Assembly: GCF_018860345.1 (NCBI RefSeq)
Contig: NZ_JAHKPJ010000016.1
Location: forward strand, 62,001-126,000
Reading direction: 5' to 3'
Length of the DNA stretch: 64,000 bases
Source: Psychrosphaera sp. F3M07
GTDB lineage: Bacteria > Pseudomonadota > Gammaproteobacteria > Enterobacterales > Alteromonadaceae
The translations under genes and the position numbers were made by a program. The notes below the pieces were generated by a model. It had not been told where the DNA came from. It searched no databases and saw nothing but the letters and a program-made list of their open reading frames with translations. Below, piece after piece: positions 55,758 to 64,000 of this stretch (positions are counted from its first letter, which is position 1; the number at the start of each line of letters is the position of its first letter).

Positions 55758-56372
55758 TTAAAGAATTTCTAATAATTCAACATCAAATACTAATGTTTGG
55801 AATGGACCAATTGCGCCACCAGCACCTTGCTCACCGTATGCTAATTGGTAAGGAATAGCTAAACGCCATTTTGAACCAACAGTCATCATTTGTAATGCTT
55901 CAGTCCAACCAGCAATAACGCCACCAACTGGGAATTCAGCAGGTTGACCACGATCGTAAGAGCTGTCAAAAACAGTCCCATCAATCAAAGTGCCATGGTA
56001 ATGCGTTCTTACAGTACTTGCTGCTGTAGGTTTTTCGCCTTCACCAGTTGTAAGTACTTCATATTGTAGACCTGATTCTGTAACCGTTACTTCATCACGT
56101 TTTGCATTTTCATCTAAAAACTTTTGGCCTTCAGCTGAAGCTTCTTTTGCTTGTTCAGCTTGTTGTGCTTGCATTCTCTCGTTGATAACACCAAATGCGG
56201 CACGAAGGTCTTCAACTTCTACTGCATATTCGTTACCGTTTAATGCATCCATTACACCTTGTGCAACTGCATTAGCATCTAAACCTTCAAAAGGGTTGCT
56301 GGCAACTTGGTCGCCGATTTGACGGCCAATACCGTAACTTGCTTGTTGTTCAACAGTAGTAAACTGAGACAT
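55758..56372 (-). CDS. fklB: FKBP-type peptidyl-prolyl isomerase (FklB)
   Basis: 204 residues from the ATG at 56372 (a GTG at 56384 is an alternative). The N-terminal helical dimerisation part starts TTVEQQASYGIGRQIGDQ. The C-terminal FKBP domain carries VRTHYHGTLIDGTVFDSSYDRG, FPVGGVIAGWTEALQMM and AYGEQGAGGAIGPFQTLVF. Length and sequence follow E. coli FklB. It catalyses proline isomerisation, and without a signal peptide is cytoplasmic. Confidence 0.93.
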   Translation of the reverse strand: MSQFTTVEQQASYGIGRQIGDQVASNPFEGLDANAVAQGVMDALNGNEYAVEVEDLRAAFGVINERMQAQQAEQAKEASAEGQKFLDENAKRDEVTVTESGLQYEVLTTGEGEKPTAASTVRTHYHGTLIDGTVFDSSYDRGQPAEFPVGGVIAGWTEALQMMTVGSKWRLAIPYQLAYGEQGAGGAIGPFQTLVFDVELLEIL

Positions 56373-56492
56373 ATAATCACTCACTCTTCATTTTGATGGG
56401 ATAAAAAAATAAAGGCGCGATGTTATCATAGATGAATATAAATTTGGTGGCTTTTTACTGCGGATACTTAGGGATGGCAAAAAACAAATATA

Positions 56493-56526
56493 TAAAAACA
56501 GGCATCAAAGCGCCTGTTTTTTTTAT
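56493..56526 (-). terminator. Terminator after the dual-receiver gene
   Basis: AAAACAGGC and GCCTGTTTT form a 9-bp stem with an 8-nt loop. A T-run follows on the minus strand. It lies 15 bp past the stop of the gene at 56542. Confidence 0.85.
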
Positions 56527-56541
56527 TATCGATATTTATGT

Positions 56542-57348
56542 TTAATCCTCTTCGCCTTCGAACAAGCGGAATAATATCCGTCTAACATTTTCTGGTTCAA
56601 ATGGCTTATCACACATAGCATTCACACCAGACTGCTCAATGTTTGATAAATGGGCTTCATTAGCTTCTGAACTCACCATTAAAACAGGTATATGAGATTG
56701 CTCACTTTCTTTACGAATATACTCAGTCAATTCTTGACCGTTCACTTCAGGCATATTGTAATCAGTTACAACCAAGTCAAACATGTTGTCTTTAATAATA
56801 GAGATAGCTTCTGCACCATCGGCCGCTTCGGTAATACGCTCTATCCCTAAACTACGTAACACTCGAGAAACAAAGTTACGTGCCATTTTACTATCATCAA
56901 CCACTAAAACACGTATCGAGTGAACATCAAAAAAGTTTAATTCGAGTTCATTGGCCGTTAATAAATCTAACGTTGAGTTAATCGCTTTAGCTAAATGATC
57001 GTGGTTAAATGGTTTTGGTAATATTGCCACCACACCCGATTGCCTGAACTCTTCCAATTGTTCTTTTCTATGTTCACTAGAAACAAGCATAAAAGGAACA
57101 TCTTCGGTCATGGGATCATTTTTTAATAATTTAACTAAATCCAAAGCAGTGCCGTCAGTAAAATGCATTGCACTAGCGACTAAGTCAGGTGCACTTAACT
57201 TAATTGATGCAAGTGCACTTTCTATATTATTGGCTAATTGAATGTGAGTAATATTTTCAGTTTTTAATAAATTAACAATAATTTTTTGTTGCGTCGTTGA
57301 AGGTTCAACTAACAAAATGGATAAATCCGCAGGAGTCAATTCTGACAT
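56542..57348 (-). CDS. Dual-receiver response regulator with degenerate first receiver
   Basis: 268 residues made only of two receiver domains. Receiver 1 (about 9-130) has VEPS instead of an acidic pair, and Ala60 where the phospho-acceptor Asp should be, though it keeps PKPF. Receiver 2 (about 145-265) is complete: VVDDSKMAR, Asp196 in VVTDYNMPEVNG, and DKPF. No output domain. It probably works by protein contact, like CheY. It is 24 bp after yciH on the same strand, and both are divergent from the partner-switch genes at 57912. Confidence 0.9.
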   Translation of the reverse strand: MSELTPADLSILLVEPSTTQQKIIVNLLKTENITHIQLANNIESALASIKLSAPDLVASAMHFTDGTALDLVKLLKNDPMTEDVPFMLVSSEHRKEQLEEFRQSGVVAILPKPFNHDHLAKAINSTLDLLTANELELNFFDVHSIRVLVVDDSKMARNFVSRVLRSLGIERITEAADGAEAISIIKDNMFDLVVTDYNMPEVNGQELTEYIRKESEQSHIPVLMVSSEANEAHLSNIEQSGVNAMCDKPFEPENVRRILFRLFEGEED

Positions 57349-57372
57349 TCATTTATTCTCTATAAAATTGGC

Positions 57373-57717
57373 TTAACCGCCAGCTAATTTACAAACGTAG
57401 CCTAATGATTCAAGCACGCTTTTTACTCTTTCGCGATCATCTCCCTGGATCTCAATAGTGTTATCTTTTACCGCTCCACCAGTGCCACATTTCTTTTTAA
57501 TGGTTTGGGCCATTTTTTTAAATTCGCTTTCAGGTAATACAATACCTTCGATAATAATGACGCCTTTACCTTTACGCCCTTTCGTTTGCCTAGTCAACTT
57601 AACAACACCATCTTTAAGGCTTTCCCCTAGTATTACAGGGCCTTTGGGCTTGTTATCAACTTTACCACCATCAGTAGAATATACTAGAGTACTCAATTTA
57701 TCTTGCCAATCAGACAT
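57373..57717 (-). CDS. yciH: YciH, SUI1/eIF1-family protein
   Basis: 114 residues. The SUI1 fold is clear in the C-terminal 70 residues, with VVKLTRQTKGRKGKGVIIIEG and KKKCGTGGAVKDNTIEIQGD. YciH is related to translation initiation factor 1 of eukaryotes and is reported to affect initiation fidelity under stress. It is upstream of the dual-receiver gene on the minus strand. Confidence 0.93.
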   Translation of the reverse strand: MSDWQDKLSTLVYSTDGGKVDNKPKGPVILGESLKDGVVKLTRQTKGRKGKGVIIIEGIVLPESEFKKMAQTIKKKCGTGGAVKDNTIEIQGDDRERVKSVLESLGYVCKLAGG

Positions 57718-57911
57718 CACTAACTTCTCGATTACTTAACACAATACAAATTTATCATAATCAAACACCACATTTATAGAATTCTGTTTAAAAACGGTAA
57801 TTTAAACTGGATTTTTTATCATTCCAGAAGTAGGCTTTGTTCATTAAATAATACATAATAGATTAGCTCTAGTGTAATTTTATACTATAGAAGCTAATTA
57901 GGAGCCAGTGA

Positions 57912-58217
57912 ATGAGTCTATCTACCTCTACGTCTGCAGACGGACAAATAGTTACCATTGAAATTAAAGGTAAGTTTGATTTCAATTTTGTGCAAGATTT
58001 TAGAAGTGCGTACTCCTCTATTGAAGGTGCGATTGATGTTATAGTTGTTGATCTTCGCGAAACCGAATACATGGATAGTTCAGCTTTAGGTATGTTATTA
58101 AACATGCAAAAAAGCATGACAGGACGAGTAAACAAAATAAAAATAGCAAACTGCAAACCACAAATTAAAAAAATCTTACAAATTTCACGATTTGATAAAA
58201 AGTTCGATATAGATTGA
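57912..58217 (+). CDS. STAS-domain anti-sigma factor antagonist (CrsA/HsbA-like)
   Basis: 101 residues. A single STAS domain with VVVDLRETEYMDSSALGML; Ser56 or Ser57 is the phosphorylatable serine of the family. AGGAG precedes the ATG. It is one base away from the receiver-phosphatase-kinase gene. In Shewanella (CrsA) and Pseudomonas (HsbA) such a protein is phosphorylated and dephosphorylated by its neighbour and sets free or binds a sigma or anti-sigma factor. Confidence 0.9.
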   Translation: MSLSTSTSADGQIVTIEIKGKFDFNFVQDFRSAYSSIEGAIDVIVVDLRETEYMDSSALGMLLNMQKSMTGRVNKIKIANCKPQIKKILQISRFDKKFDID

Positions 58218-58218
58218 T

Positions 58219-59892
58219 TTGAAAACACATTTAAAAGTTCTTGTCGTTGATGATCAAGAGATAAACCGTAAGCTTTTACATCATATGTTAAATCACGATG
58301 GATTTGATGTTGTATTAGCCAGCGACGGTTTACAAGCGATAGAACTTTACAAAACTGAACAACCAGACCTCGTTTTATTAGATGTTGTCATGCCCAATTT
58401 AGATGGGTATGAAACGGCTCCCATTTTAAAAGAACTTGCCGGTGAAGTTTATTTACCCATCATATTTATAACGGCTTTAGAAGATCAAGATAGTCTTTCT
58501 AGGTGTTTAGATGTTGGGGGTGATGACTTTCTAAGCAAACCCTTTGACCGGGTTATTTTACAAGCAAAAATCAAAGCGCACTCTCGAATTCGTGATTTAA
58601 GCCAAAAAACGTTTGAGCAGAAAAAAGAACTCGACTTTTATCGTCTTAAAACAGAACGAGAACATCAAATAGTTGAGCATATATTTGACCGTGCACTTGA
58701 AGGTAATTATCAAGTACCGCATTTATTAGAATACCACCTATCACCTGCATCCATGTTTAATGGCGACCTAATGTTAGTTGCATTAGGGCCGACCGGAAAC
58801 CTGTATATTATGATGGGAGACTTTACCGGGCATGGTCTTGCTGCAGCGATAGGGACTTTACCAGTATCGCGTGCTTTCTATTCTATGGTACAGAAAGGAT
58901 TAGCGGTTGGTGATATTGCCATTGAAGTTAATGAGATTTTATTAAAATTATTACCTGACGATATGTTTTGCGCTGCCAGTATTATCGAACTGCACAATAA
59001 TGGAAAAAGTTTGTCTGTTTGGGCTGGCGGTACGCCAGACATGTACCTTGTCAATGATAGAAATGGTCAATTAATGACAATACATTCGCAACATATGGCA
59101 CTGGGCATATTGGATAATCAAGAGTTTGACTCAGATCTATTAAACTTTTCCGTCCATAAACATCAAAGACTGATCATGTTTACTGATGGTGTCGTTGAAA
59201 TTACAGACGAAAACGAGCAAATGTTTGGTTATGAACGTTTAACAAATTTGTTAACTTCTCCAGATTATCGTGAATTGCCTCTAATAATAGAAGAGTTATA
59301 TGATTTTTCCGCTGGTGTGGAGCAAGATGATGATATTTCAATTTTATCGTTACGCTGTGCTGAAGTGAACTCTAGCTTGGAACAAGTTGAAAACAGCTAC
59401 TCAAACCTCCCCCATCATTTCAACTTAGTGTTAAACGCTAACAGTATTAAAACATCAGACCCGGTATTAGAAGTCATTGACATGATCACCCACATAAAAG
59501 GGGCTGAAGAACATAGATCAACCTTATTTTTAATTCTATCAGAAGCCTACAATAATGCGCTTGAACATGGATTATTGGATTTATCATCGAGTATAAAAGA
59601 CAGTGAAGATGGATTTGTTGATTACTATTTACAAAGAGATTACAAACTTAATGAATTAAATTCAGGAAGTATCACCATCGACGTAAAATATATTCCTCAA
59701 GAAACCATGCTCTATTTAACCATTACAGATAGCGGTAAAGGTTTTGATGTAACTAGAAAAACGTCTGACTTAGATAATTATGAAAAACATGGCCGTGGTT
59801 TTTTAATCTTAAATGAACTGGCCGCTTCTGTTCAATATAATGACAAAGGCAATCAAATGAAAATAGGTTACCAACTTAACGTTTCAGATTAA
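58219..59892 (+). CDS. Receiver-PP2C phosphatase-HATPase fusion (CrsR/HsbR-like)
   Basis: 557 residues. Receiver domain 1-120 with VVDDQEINR and Asp55 in LLDVVMPNLDG. A SpoIIE/PP2C-type phosphatase (about 160-385) has metal-site motifs FNGDLML, MGDFTGHGLAAAIG, FTDGVVEI and EQDDDISI. A RsbW-like kinase domain (about 405-555) has LSEAYNNALEHG and TDSGKGFD. The three-domain order matches CrsR of Shewanella. It starts at TTG one base after the STAS stop. It probably senses a phosphorelay signal and controls a sigma factor through the STAS partner. Confidence 0.9.
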   Translation: MKTHLKVLVVDDQEINRKLLHHMLNHDGFDVVLASDGLQAIELYKTEQPDLVLLDVVMPNLDGYETAPILKELAGEVYLPIIFITALEDQDSLSRCLDVGGDDFLSKPFDRVILQAKIKAHSRIRDLSQKTFEQKKELDFYRLKTEREHQIVEHIFDRALEGNYQVPHLLEYHLSPASMFNGDLMLVALGPTGNLYIMMGDFTGHGLAAAIGTLPVSRAFYSMVQKGLAVGDIAIEVNEILLKLLPDDMFCAASIIELHNNGKSLSVWAGGTPDMYLVNDRNGQLMTIHSQHMALGILDNQEFDSDLLNFSVHKHQRLIMFTDGVVEITDENEQMFGYERLTNLLTSPDYRELPLIIEELYDFSAGVEQDDDISILSLRCAEVNSSLEQVENSYSNLPHHFNLVLNANSIKTSDPVLEVIDMITHIKGAEEHRSTLFLILSEAYNNALEHGLLDLSSSIKDSEDGFVDYYLQRDYKLNELNSGSITIDVKYIPQETMLYLTITDSGKGFDVTRKTSDLDNYEKHGRGFLILNELAASVQYNDKGNQMKIGYQLNVSD

Positions 59893-60127
59893 ATAAACGA
59901 TCCCCCCTTCCTCTGCTTGCTGATTACGACCTCTTTTTTATCAACGCCAATCCAAAATTTAGTCATGCTCGAGAGCAATATAATCAAGTTTATCGGCAAA
60001 CCATCTAGCAACTTACATTTTAGGTTCACTGTTTGATAAAAACTTAGATAAATATTGAAATAAAGTATTTACATCTTAAACAAATAACAATAGCATCAAG
60101 GACGTTTAGACGGCTAGAGGTGTAAAA

Positions 60128-60766
60128 TTGAAACTTACCAATAAACTTTATGATGAACTTTCAACTTGGTGTACAGAAAAACAGCCAAAAGTTCGTTACC
60201 AATTCCAAGTTCCTTTATTAGGGGAAGGCGGCACATGCTCATTATTTGGTGAGTTAGACCCTGTTGAATTTGATTTAACCTCAACGCTTACCGAACAAGA
60301 ACTAGCGCTATTACCCTTATTACAAAATATCACCGATTGGGTTGCGCATAATTGCGAAGTTGACTGGTTTGGTATCTATTTGAGTAGAACACAAACCAAT
60401 GGTGAAAAGGTATTAACCAAAATGAGTTATTTTGGTAACCCTAGTCGAGCAGAATTTCCATTAAATGAAGAATTTTCCACATTGAGTAATAACGCCTACG
60501 TGGGTTTACATGGTGATAAACGCACCATAAACAACGTTGAGCAATACCGCCAAAATGGTGGTGAATATTATACTTGTGATCCTAAAGTAAAGAGTGAGTT
60601 ATGCTGGCCAATTATTTCTAATAAAAATAATACAAGCATTCACCCACAACCAAAAATACTTGGTATCATAGACGCAGAATGTTTTGAAAATGACCGTTTT
60701 GACGAAAAGACACAAGCGCTATTTGAAGCTGTTTGTCTGTTTTTGTCTGAAAACCTAACTAACTAA
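60128..60766 (+). CDS. GAF-domain protein, distantly fRMsr-like
   Basis: 212 residues with one GAF domain (about 65-210). The segment YYTCDPKVKSELCWPI followed by GIIDAE resembles the region holding the reactive cysteine of free-methionine-R-sulfoxide reductase. The other cysteines of that enzyme are not clearly present, so the activity is doubtful. The TTG start is supported by AGAGGTG at good spacing. The aminotransferase gene follows by 17 bp. The 235 bp before it show no gene. Confidence 0.75.
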   Translation: MKLTNKLYDELSTWCTEKQPKVRYQFQVPLLGEGGTCSLFGELDPVEFDLTSTLTEQELALLPLLQNITDWVAHNCEVDWFGIYLSRTQTNGEKVLTKMSYFGNPSRAEFPLNEEFSTLSNNAYVGLHGDKRTINNVEQYRQNGGEYYTCDPKVKSELCWPIISNKNNTSIHPQPKILGIIDAECFENDRFDEKTQALFEAVCLFLSENLTN

Positions 60767-60783
60767 AATGAAGAGACAATTTC

Positions 60784-61977
60784 ATGTTTAATCAATTACA
60801 GCCAGTACCTACCGATCCAATATTGGGCTTGATGACTGAGTATAAAGCCGACAACAACCCTAAAAAAGTCGATTTAAGTGTTGGTGTTTATAAAAATGAA
60901 CAAGGTGATACACCAGTATTGGCTGCAGTTAAAAAAGCGGAAGAATACAGACTTAATAACGAACAATCTAAAGCCTATTTAGGTATGGCTGGTGATGTTC
61001 GTTTTAATGAAGTGATGACCAATTTATTATTTGGTGAACATGATGTTGTTAAGTCTGGACGTGTAAAAACGGCACAAACACCTGGCGGCACTGGCTCTTT
61101 ACGAGTTGCAGCTGAATTTATTGCACGTTGTAATCCAACTGCAAAAGTTTGGGTAACTAACCCAACTTGGGCTAATCATATTAGTATCTTTAATGCTGCA
61201 GGTTTACAAGTTGAAGAATTCCCTTATTTTGACTTTGACACTATGGGCCTGAAATTTGACCAAACGGTTGAGACGTTAAGCAAAGTACCTGCTGGCGATA
61301 TCGTTTTATTACACGCCTGTTGCCACAACCCGAGTGGTATGGATTTGAACCTTGAACAATGGCAAACCGTTGCAGATATCGCTAAACAACAAGGTTTTAC
61401 CATTTTAATCGACTCTGCCTATCAAGGTTTTGGAGAAGGATTAAATGAAGATGCGGCGGGTCTGCGTTTATTAGCATCTCAAGTAGAAGAAATGATTGTG
61501 TGTTCTTCATGTTCTAAAAACTTTGGTTTATATCGTGATCGTATTGGTGCTATTAGTATTATTGGTACTGACCCGGCAAAAACTGAGATTGCGTTTAGCG
61601 TTGCATTAGGCGTTATCCGCGCGATTTACTCTATGCCTCCTGCACATGGTGCCGATATAGTCGCAACCATATTAAGCAGCCAAGAGTTAACCTCTTTATG
61701 GCATCAAGAGTTAGATGAAATGCGCACTCGCATTAACGGCTTACGTAGTTTTGTTGTTGATAAATTTAAAGAGAAAGGTGTACCAGGTAACTTTGACTTT
61801 ATTGCAAAGCAAAATGGTATGTTCTCATTCTTAGGAATAGATAAAGAATCGATAGCGACTCTGAAGAAAGATTACAGCATCTATATTGTTGGTTCTAGCC
61901 GTGTTAACGTTGCTGGTGTAAACGACAGTAATGCAGATTACCTTGCAGACGCCTTAGCAAAAGTACTTAATAAATAA
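60784..61977 (+). CDS. aspC: Aspartate/aromatic aminotransferase (AspC/TyrB family)
   Basis: 397 residues. Fold type I markers: AQTPGGTGSLRVAAEF, HACCHNPSGMD, DSAYQGFGEG with the PLP-binding Asp and Tyr, and the PLP lysine in SCSKNFGLYRDR. KQNGMFSFLGID and SSRVNVAG carry the substrate arginine. The sequence is closer to AspC than to TyrB, but such enzymes often act on both oxaloacetate and aromatic keto acids, including phenylpyruvate from the pheA pathway. Confidence 0.9.
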   Translation: MFNQLQPVPTDPILGLMTEYKADNNPKKVDLSVGVYKNEQGDTPVLAAVKKAEEYRLNNEQSKAYLGMAGDVRFNEVMTNLLFGEHDVVKSGRVKTAQTPGGTGSLRVAAEFIARCNPTAKVWVTNPTWANHISIFNAAGLQVEEFPYFDFDTMGLKFDQTVETLSKVPAGDIVLLHACCHNPSGMDLNLEQWQTVADIAKQQGFTILIDSAYQGFGEGLNEDAAGLRLLASQVEEMIVCSSCSKNFGLYRDRIGAISIIGTDPAKTEIAFSVALGVIRAIYSMPPAHGADIVATILSSQELTSLWHQELDEMRTRINGLRSFVVDKFKEKGVPGNFDFIAKQNGMFSFLGIDKESIATLKKDYSIYIVGSSRVNVAGVNDSNADYLADALAKVLNK

Positions 61978-62000
61978 GACTTCTGTCATCTCAGAACATT

Positions 62001-62025
62001 AAAAAAGCCGCTAAGCGGCTTTTTT
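62001..62025. terminator. Bidirectional terminator between aspC and nhaC
   Basis: AAAAAAGCCGC, loop TAA, GCGGCTTTTTT: an 11-bp symmetric stem counting the A/T runs. It serves both convergent genes. Confidence 0.93.
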
Positions 62026-62053
62026 AGTATTTACAGATTATAAATCTGTTACG

Positions 62054-63409
62054 TTACGACTTTCGTAACTTCACTACCACAATAGAAACGACCGCTAATA
62101 TCATGCAATACCAAACATTAGCTACTACATCTAACGGTGAAATACCAAAAGTGGCTGCCGCTAACAATGCTTGTGCTCCGTAAGGCACTAAACCTTGAGC
62201 GATACAACTAAAAACATCCAATAAACTCGCGCTGCGTTTCGGCTCTATATTGCCTTCTTGAGCCAATTGTTTTGCAGTATCACCGGTAACAATAATGGCC
62301 ACGGTATTATTGGCTACCGCTAAATTTGTTGTAAAGGCCAAACTAGCTATTGCAACTTGATTAGTTGAAGATGACGATTTTTTACTAAATACGTGCACAA
62401 GCTGATTAATTTTTCCGACTAAATAACCTAACCCACCTTGTCGTTTCATTAATTCACTTAACCCACCAATTAACATACTTAATAAAAATATTTCCTGCAT
62501 ATTACTAAAGCCTGTGAAAATATCTTTGCCAACTAAGGACAATTGATAATCACCGAGTAAAGACCCTGTCAGTGCTGACAGTACAGTACCTAACAGTAAA
62601 ACGAGAAATACATTTACCCCCATTACAGCCAAGATAATAACTAACAAATATGGTAAACCTAACCAAATGTTAGAGACCTCTAACGAAGAGATTTCAGCTG
62701 GGTTATTAAATCCAATGAACGCATAAAGCGCTATACAAATTAATGCGGCAGGAATTGCAAAGATAAGATTTTCATAGAATTTATCTTTTAATTCAGCGCC
62801 CTGAGTTTTGGTAGAAGCTATTGTGGTATCTGAGATTAAACTTAAGTTATCACCAAATATGGCACCGCCTACGACAGCACCAGCAATGATGGCAGGATCA
62901 ATGGAAACATTACCGACAATCCCAACCGCAATCGGTGCTATTGCACCTATCGTTCCCATTGAGGTTCCCATTGCTGTCGCAATAAGTGCAGAAATTAAAA
63001 ATAATCCCGCGATAACTAAAGGTGCAGGGATAAATTGCAAACCTAAGTTGACCATAACATCCACCCCGCCTGTTGCTTGCGCAACCGAAGAAAATGCACC
63101 CGCTAAAAGGTAAATCAAACACATTGTGATGACTTTATCATTGCCCATACCTTCGATTAAGGTGGTTAGACTGTTTTCAAGTTTGATGGGTCTACTGGCA
63201 AGGTATTTATCTAAACATAAGGCTAAGATAATGGCAGGAATAATGGCAACAGGTGCAGGCAGTTGGTAGAAAGCAAATTCAACGCCTTGTATATGTAACC
63301 AAACCCCGGTTCCTAAAAAAATAAGTACAAATAACAGCAAAGGCAAAATAGCTAAGCCGGAAGAATTAGGATGAGTTAACTCATCAAAACCATTGGTTGA
63401 TTCGCTCAC
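62054..63409 (-). CDS. NhaC-family Na+/H+ antiporter
   Basis: About 451 residues with ten or more membrane segments. Family features include GTSMGTIGAIAPIAVGI, GAVVGGAIFGDNLSLISDTTIAS and the late SLAFTTNLAVANNTVAIIVTG. It probably exports Na+ in exchange for protons, or an organic pair such as malate and lactate as in MleN relatives. The GTG at 63409 has GGAG ten bases upstream and is preferred to the TTG at 63451. Na+ antiport suits a marine host. Confidence 0.88.
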   Translation of the reverse strand: MSESTNGFDELTHPNSSGLAILPLLLFVLIFLGTGVWLHIQGVEFAFYQLPAPVAIIPAIILALCLDKYLASRPIKLENSLTTLIEGMGNDKVITMCLIYLLAGAFSSVAQATGGVDVMVNLGLQFIPAPLVIAGLFLISALIATAMGTSMGTIGAIAPIAVGIVGNVSIDPAIIAGAVVGGAIFGDNLSLISDTTIASTKTQGAELKDKFYENLIFAIPAALICIALYAFIGFNNPAEISSLEVSNIWLGLPYLLVIILAVMGVNVFLVLLLGTVLSALTGSLLGDYQLSLVGKDIFTGFSNMQEIFLLSMLIGGLSELMKRQGGLGYLVGKINQLVHVFSKKSSSSTNQVAIASLAFTTNLAVANNTVAIIVTGDTAKQLAQEGNIEPKRSASLLDVFSCIAQGLVPYGAQALLAAATFGISPLDVVANVWYCMILAVVSIVVVKLRKS

Positions 63410-63501
63410 AACAGTACAGCTCCAAATAAATAAAGTTGGAATGTAACACAAAGCCTTATGAACATCTAGACGTCTAAATAAACATATGTGTTAATTGGGT
63501 A

Positions 63502-64000
63502 TTACCAGCCTTGTGTATTCTCTTCAATCAGCTTACACATCATATCAACATGGCTATCGTCGTCATTTAGACACTCAATGTATTCAAACTTTTGACCACC
63601 GGCTTCAATAAAGTACTCTTTATTTTCTTCAGCGATCTCTTCTAACGTTTCCAAACAATCCACTGCAAAACCAGGGCAAATAACTTGCATAGACGAAGTG
63701 CCTTTTGCTGCTTCCGCTTTTAAGGTGGCTTCTGTATATGGTTGGATCCATTGTGCTTTGCCAAAACGAGATTGAAACGTGGTCAATATTTGATCGCTAG
63801 ACAATTCTAACTGCTCAGCAACTAATCGTGCCGTTTTAAAACACTCACAAGCGTATGGGTCACCTTTATCCCAGTTCCTTTGTGGAATACCATGGAACGA
63901 CAACATTAATTTTTCCGCTTTACCATTCACTTCCCAATGGTGTTTCACTTTATCAACGAGTGCTTTTATATAATTGTCATTGTCATGATAATGGCTAACA
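63502..64000 (-). CDS. hemH: Ferrochelatase HemH, C-terminal part (cut by window end)
   Basis: The frame runs without stop to the window edge, so only the C-terminal ~165 residues are seen; in-frame codons upstream of the Met at 63948 read VSHYHDNDNYIKALVDKVKH. Ferrochelatase features include LMLSFHGIPQRNWDKGDPYACEC with the catalytic His, TTFQSRFGKAQWIQPYTEATL and ICPGFAVDCLETLEEIAEEN. It inserts Fe2+ into protoporphyrin IX, the last step of haem synthesis. Confidence 0.95.
   Translation of the reverse strand, partial: VSHYHDNDNYIKALVDKVKHHWEVNGKAEKLMLSFHGIPQRNWDKGDPYACECFKTARLVAEQLELSSDQILTTFQSRFGKAQWIQPYTEATLKAEAAKGTSSMQVICPGFAVDCLETLEEIAEENKEYFIEAGGQKFEYIECLNDDDSHVDMMCKLIEENTQGW

Overview
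The window looks like ordinary chromosome from a marine gammaproteobacterium of the order Alteromonadales, most likely close to Colwelliaceae (Colwellia, Thalassotalea, Psychrosphaera). This placement is an inference. It rests on the AT-rich sequence, the protein families present (MipA with DUF3019, DUF3379 beside an ECF sigma factor, a CrsA/CrsR-type partner switch, many c-di-GMP and histidine kinase genes), and on E. coli-like blocks of gene order. I see no phage, transposase, integrase, CRISPR array or plasmid function.

Left end (1-5.1 kb, mostly + strand): two tRNA-Ser(UGA) genes read leftward from a stringent-type promoter. yccA follows, then the complete sulfur relay for tRNA 2-thiouridine (tusD, tusC, tusB, tusE), thioredoxin 2 (trxC) and, after a VOC-family gene on the minus strand, adenosine deaminase (add). 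Three short tandem-repeat arrays lie at or beside the stop codons of tusB, trxC and add.

5.1-10.9 kb: yfcL, an NAD kinase-like gene, epmC, aroC and prmB on the minus strand, then smrB (+) and sixA (-). This is the E. coli aroC neighbourhood. In E. coli fadJ-fadI lies next to sixA; here fadJ-fadI is at 24.9-28.4 kb and the gap holds an M16 peptidase, a GGDEF/EAL protein, msrA, a VanZ-like gene, panE, a 1671-residue hybrid kinase and zur. A FadR-type operator precedes fadI.

28.9-36.1 kb: a six-gene MoxR/DUF58/VWA (Bat-type) operon on the + strand. Next are a GNAT enzyme, an AraC regulator, an EamA exporter and a second GGDEF/EAL protein (-). At 41.7-43.1 kb is pheA, preceded by a Phe-rich leader peptide (22 codons) and a transcription attenuator.

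43.2-55.7 kb: two lipoproteins (one a beta-propeller), an operon of MipA, DUF3019, response regulator and sensor kinase, two acyltransferases including an OlsF-like fusion that may make ornithine lipids, an ECF sigma factor with its DUF3379 partner, and a DecR-like cysteine regulator followed by a PLP cysteine desulfurase-like enzyme.

55.7-64 kb: fklB, a dual-receiver protein whose first receiver lacks its phospho-acceptor Asp, yciH, and divergently a STAS protein plus a receiver-phosphatase-kinase fusion (CrsA/CrsR type). The window ends with a GAF-domain gene, an aspartate/aromatic aminotransferase, an NhaC antiporter and the 3' part of hemH. The most interesting items are the repeat arrays at stop codons, the pheA attenuator, the partner-switch locus with its pseudo-receiver neighbour, the OlsF-like gene pair and the DecR-linked desulfurase.
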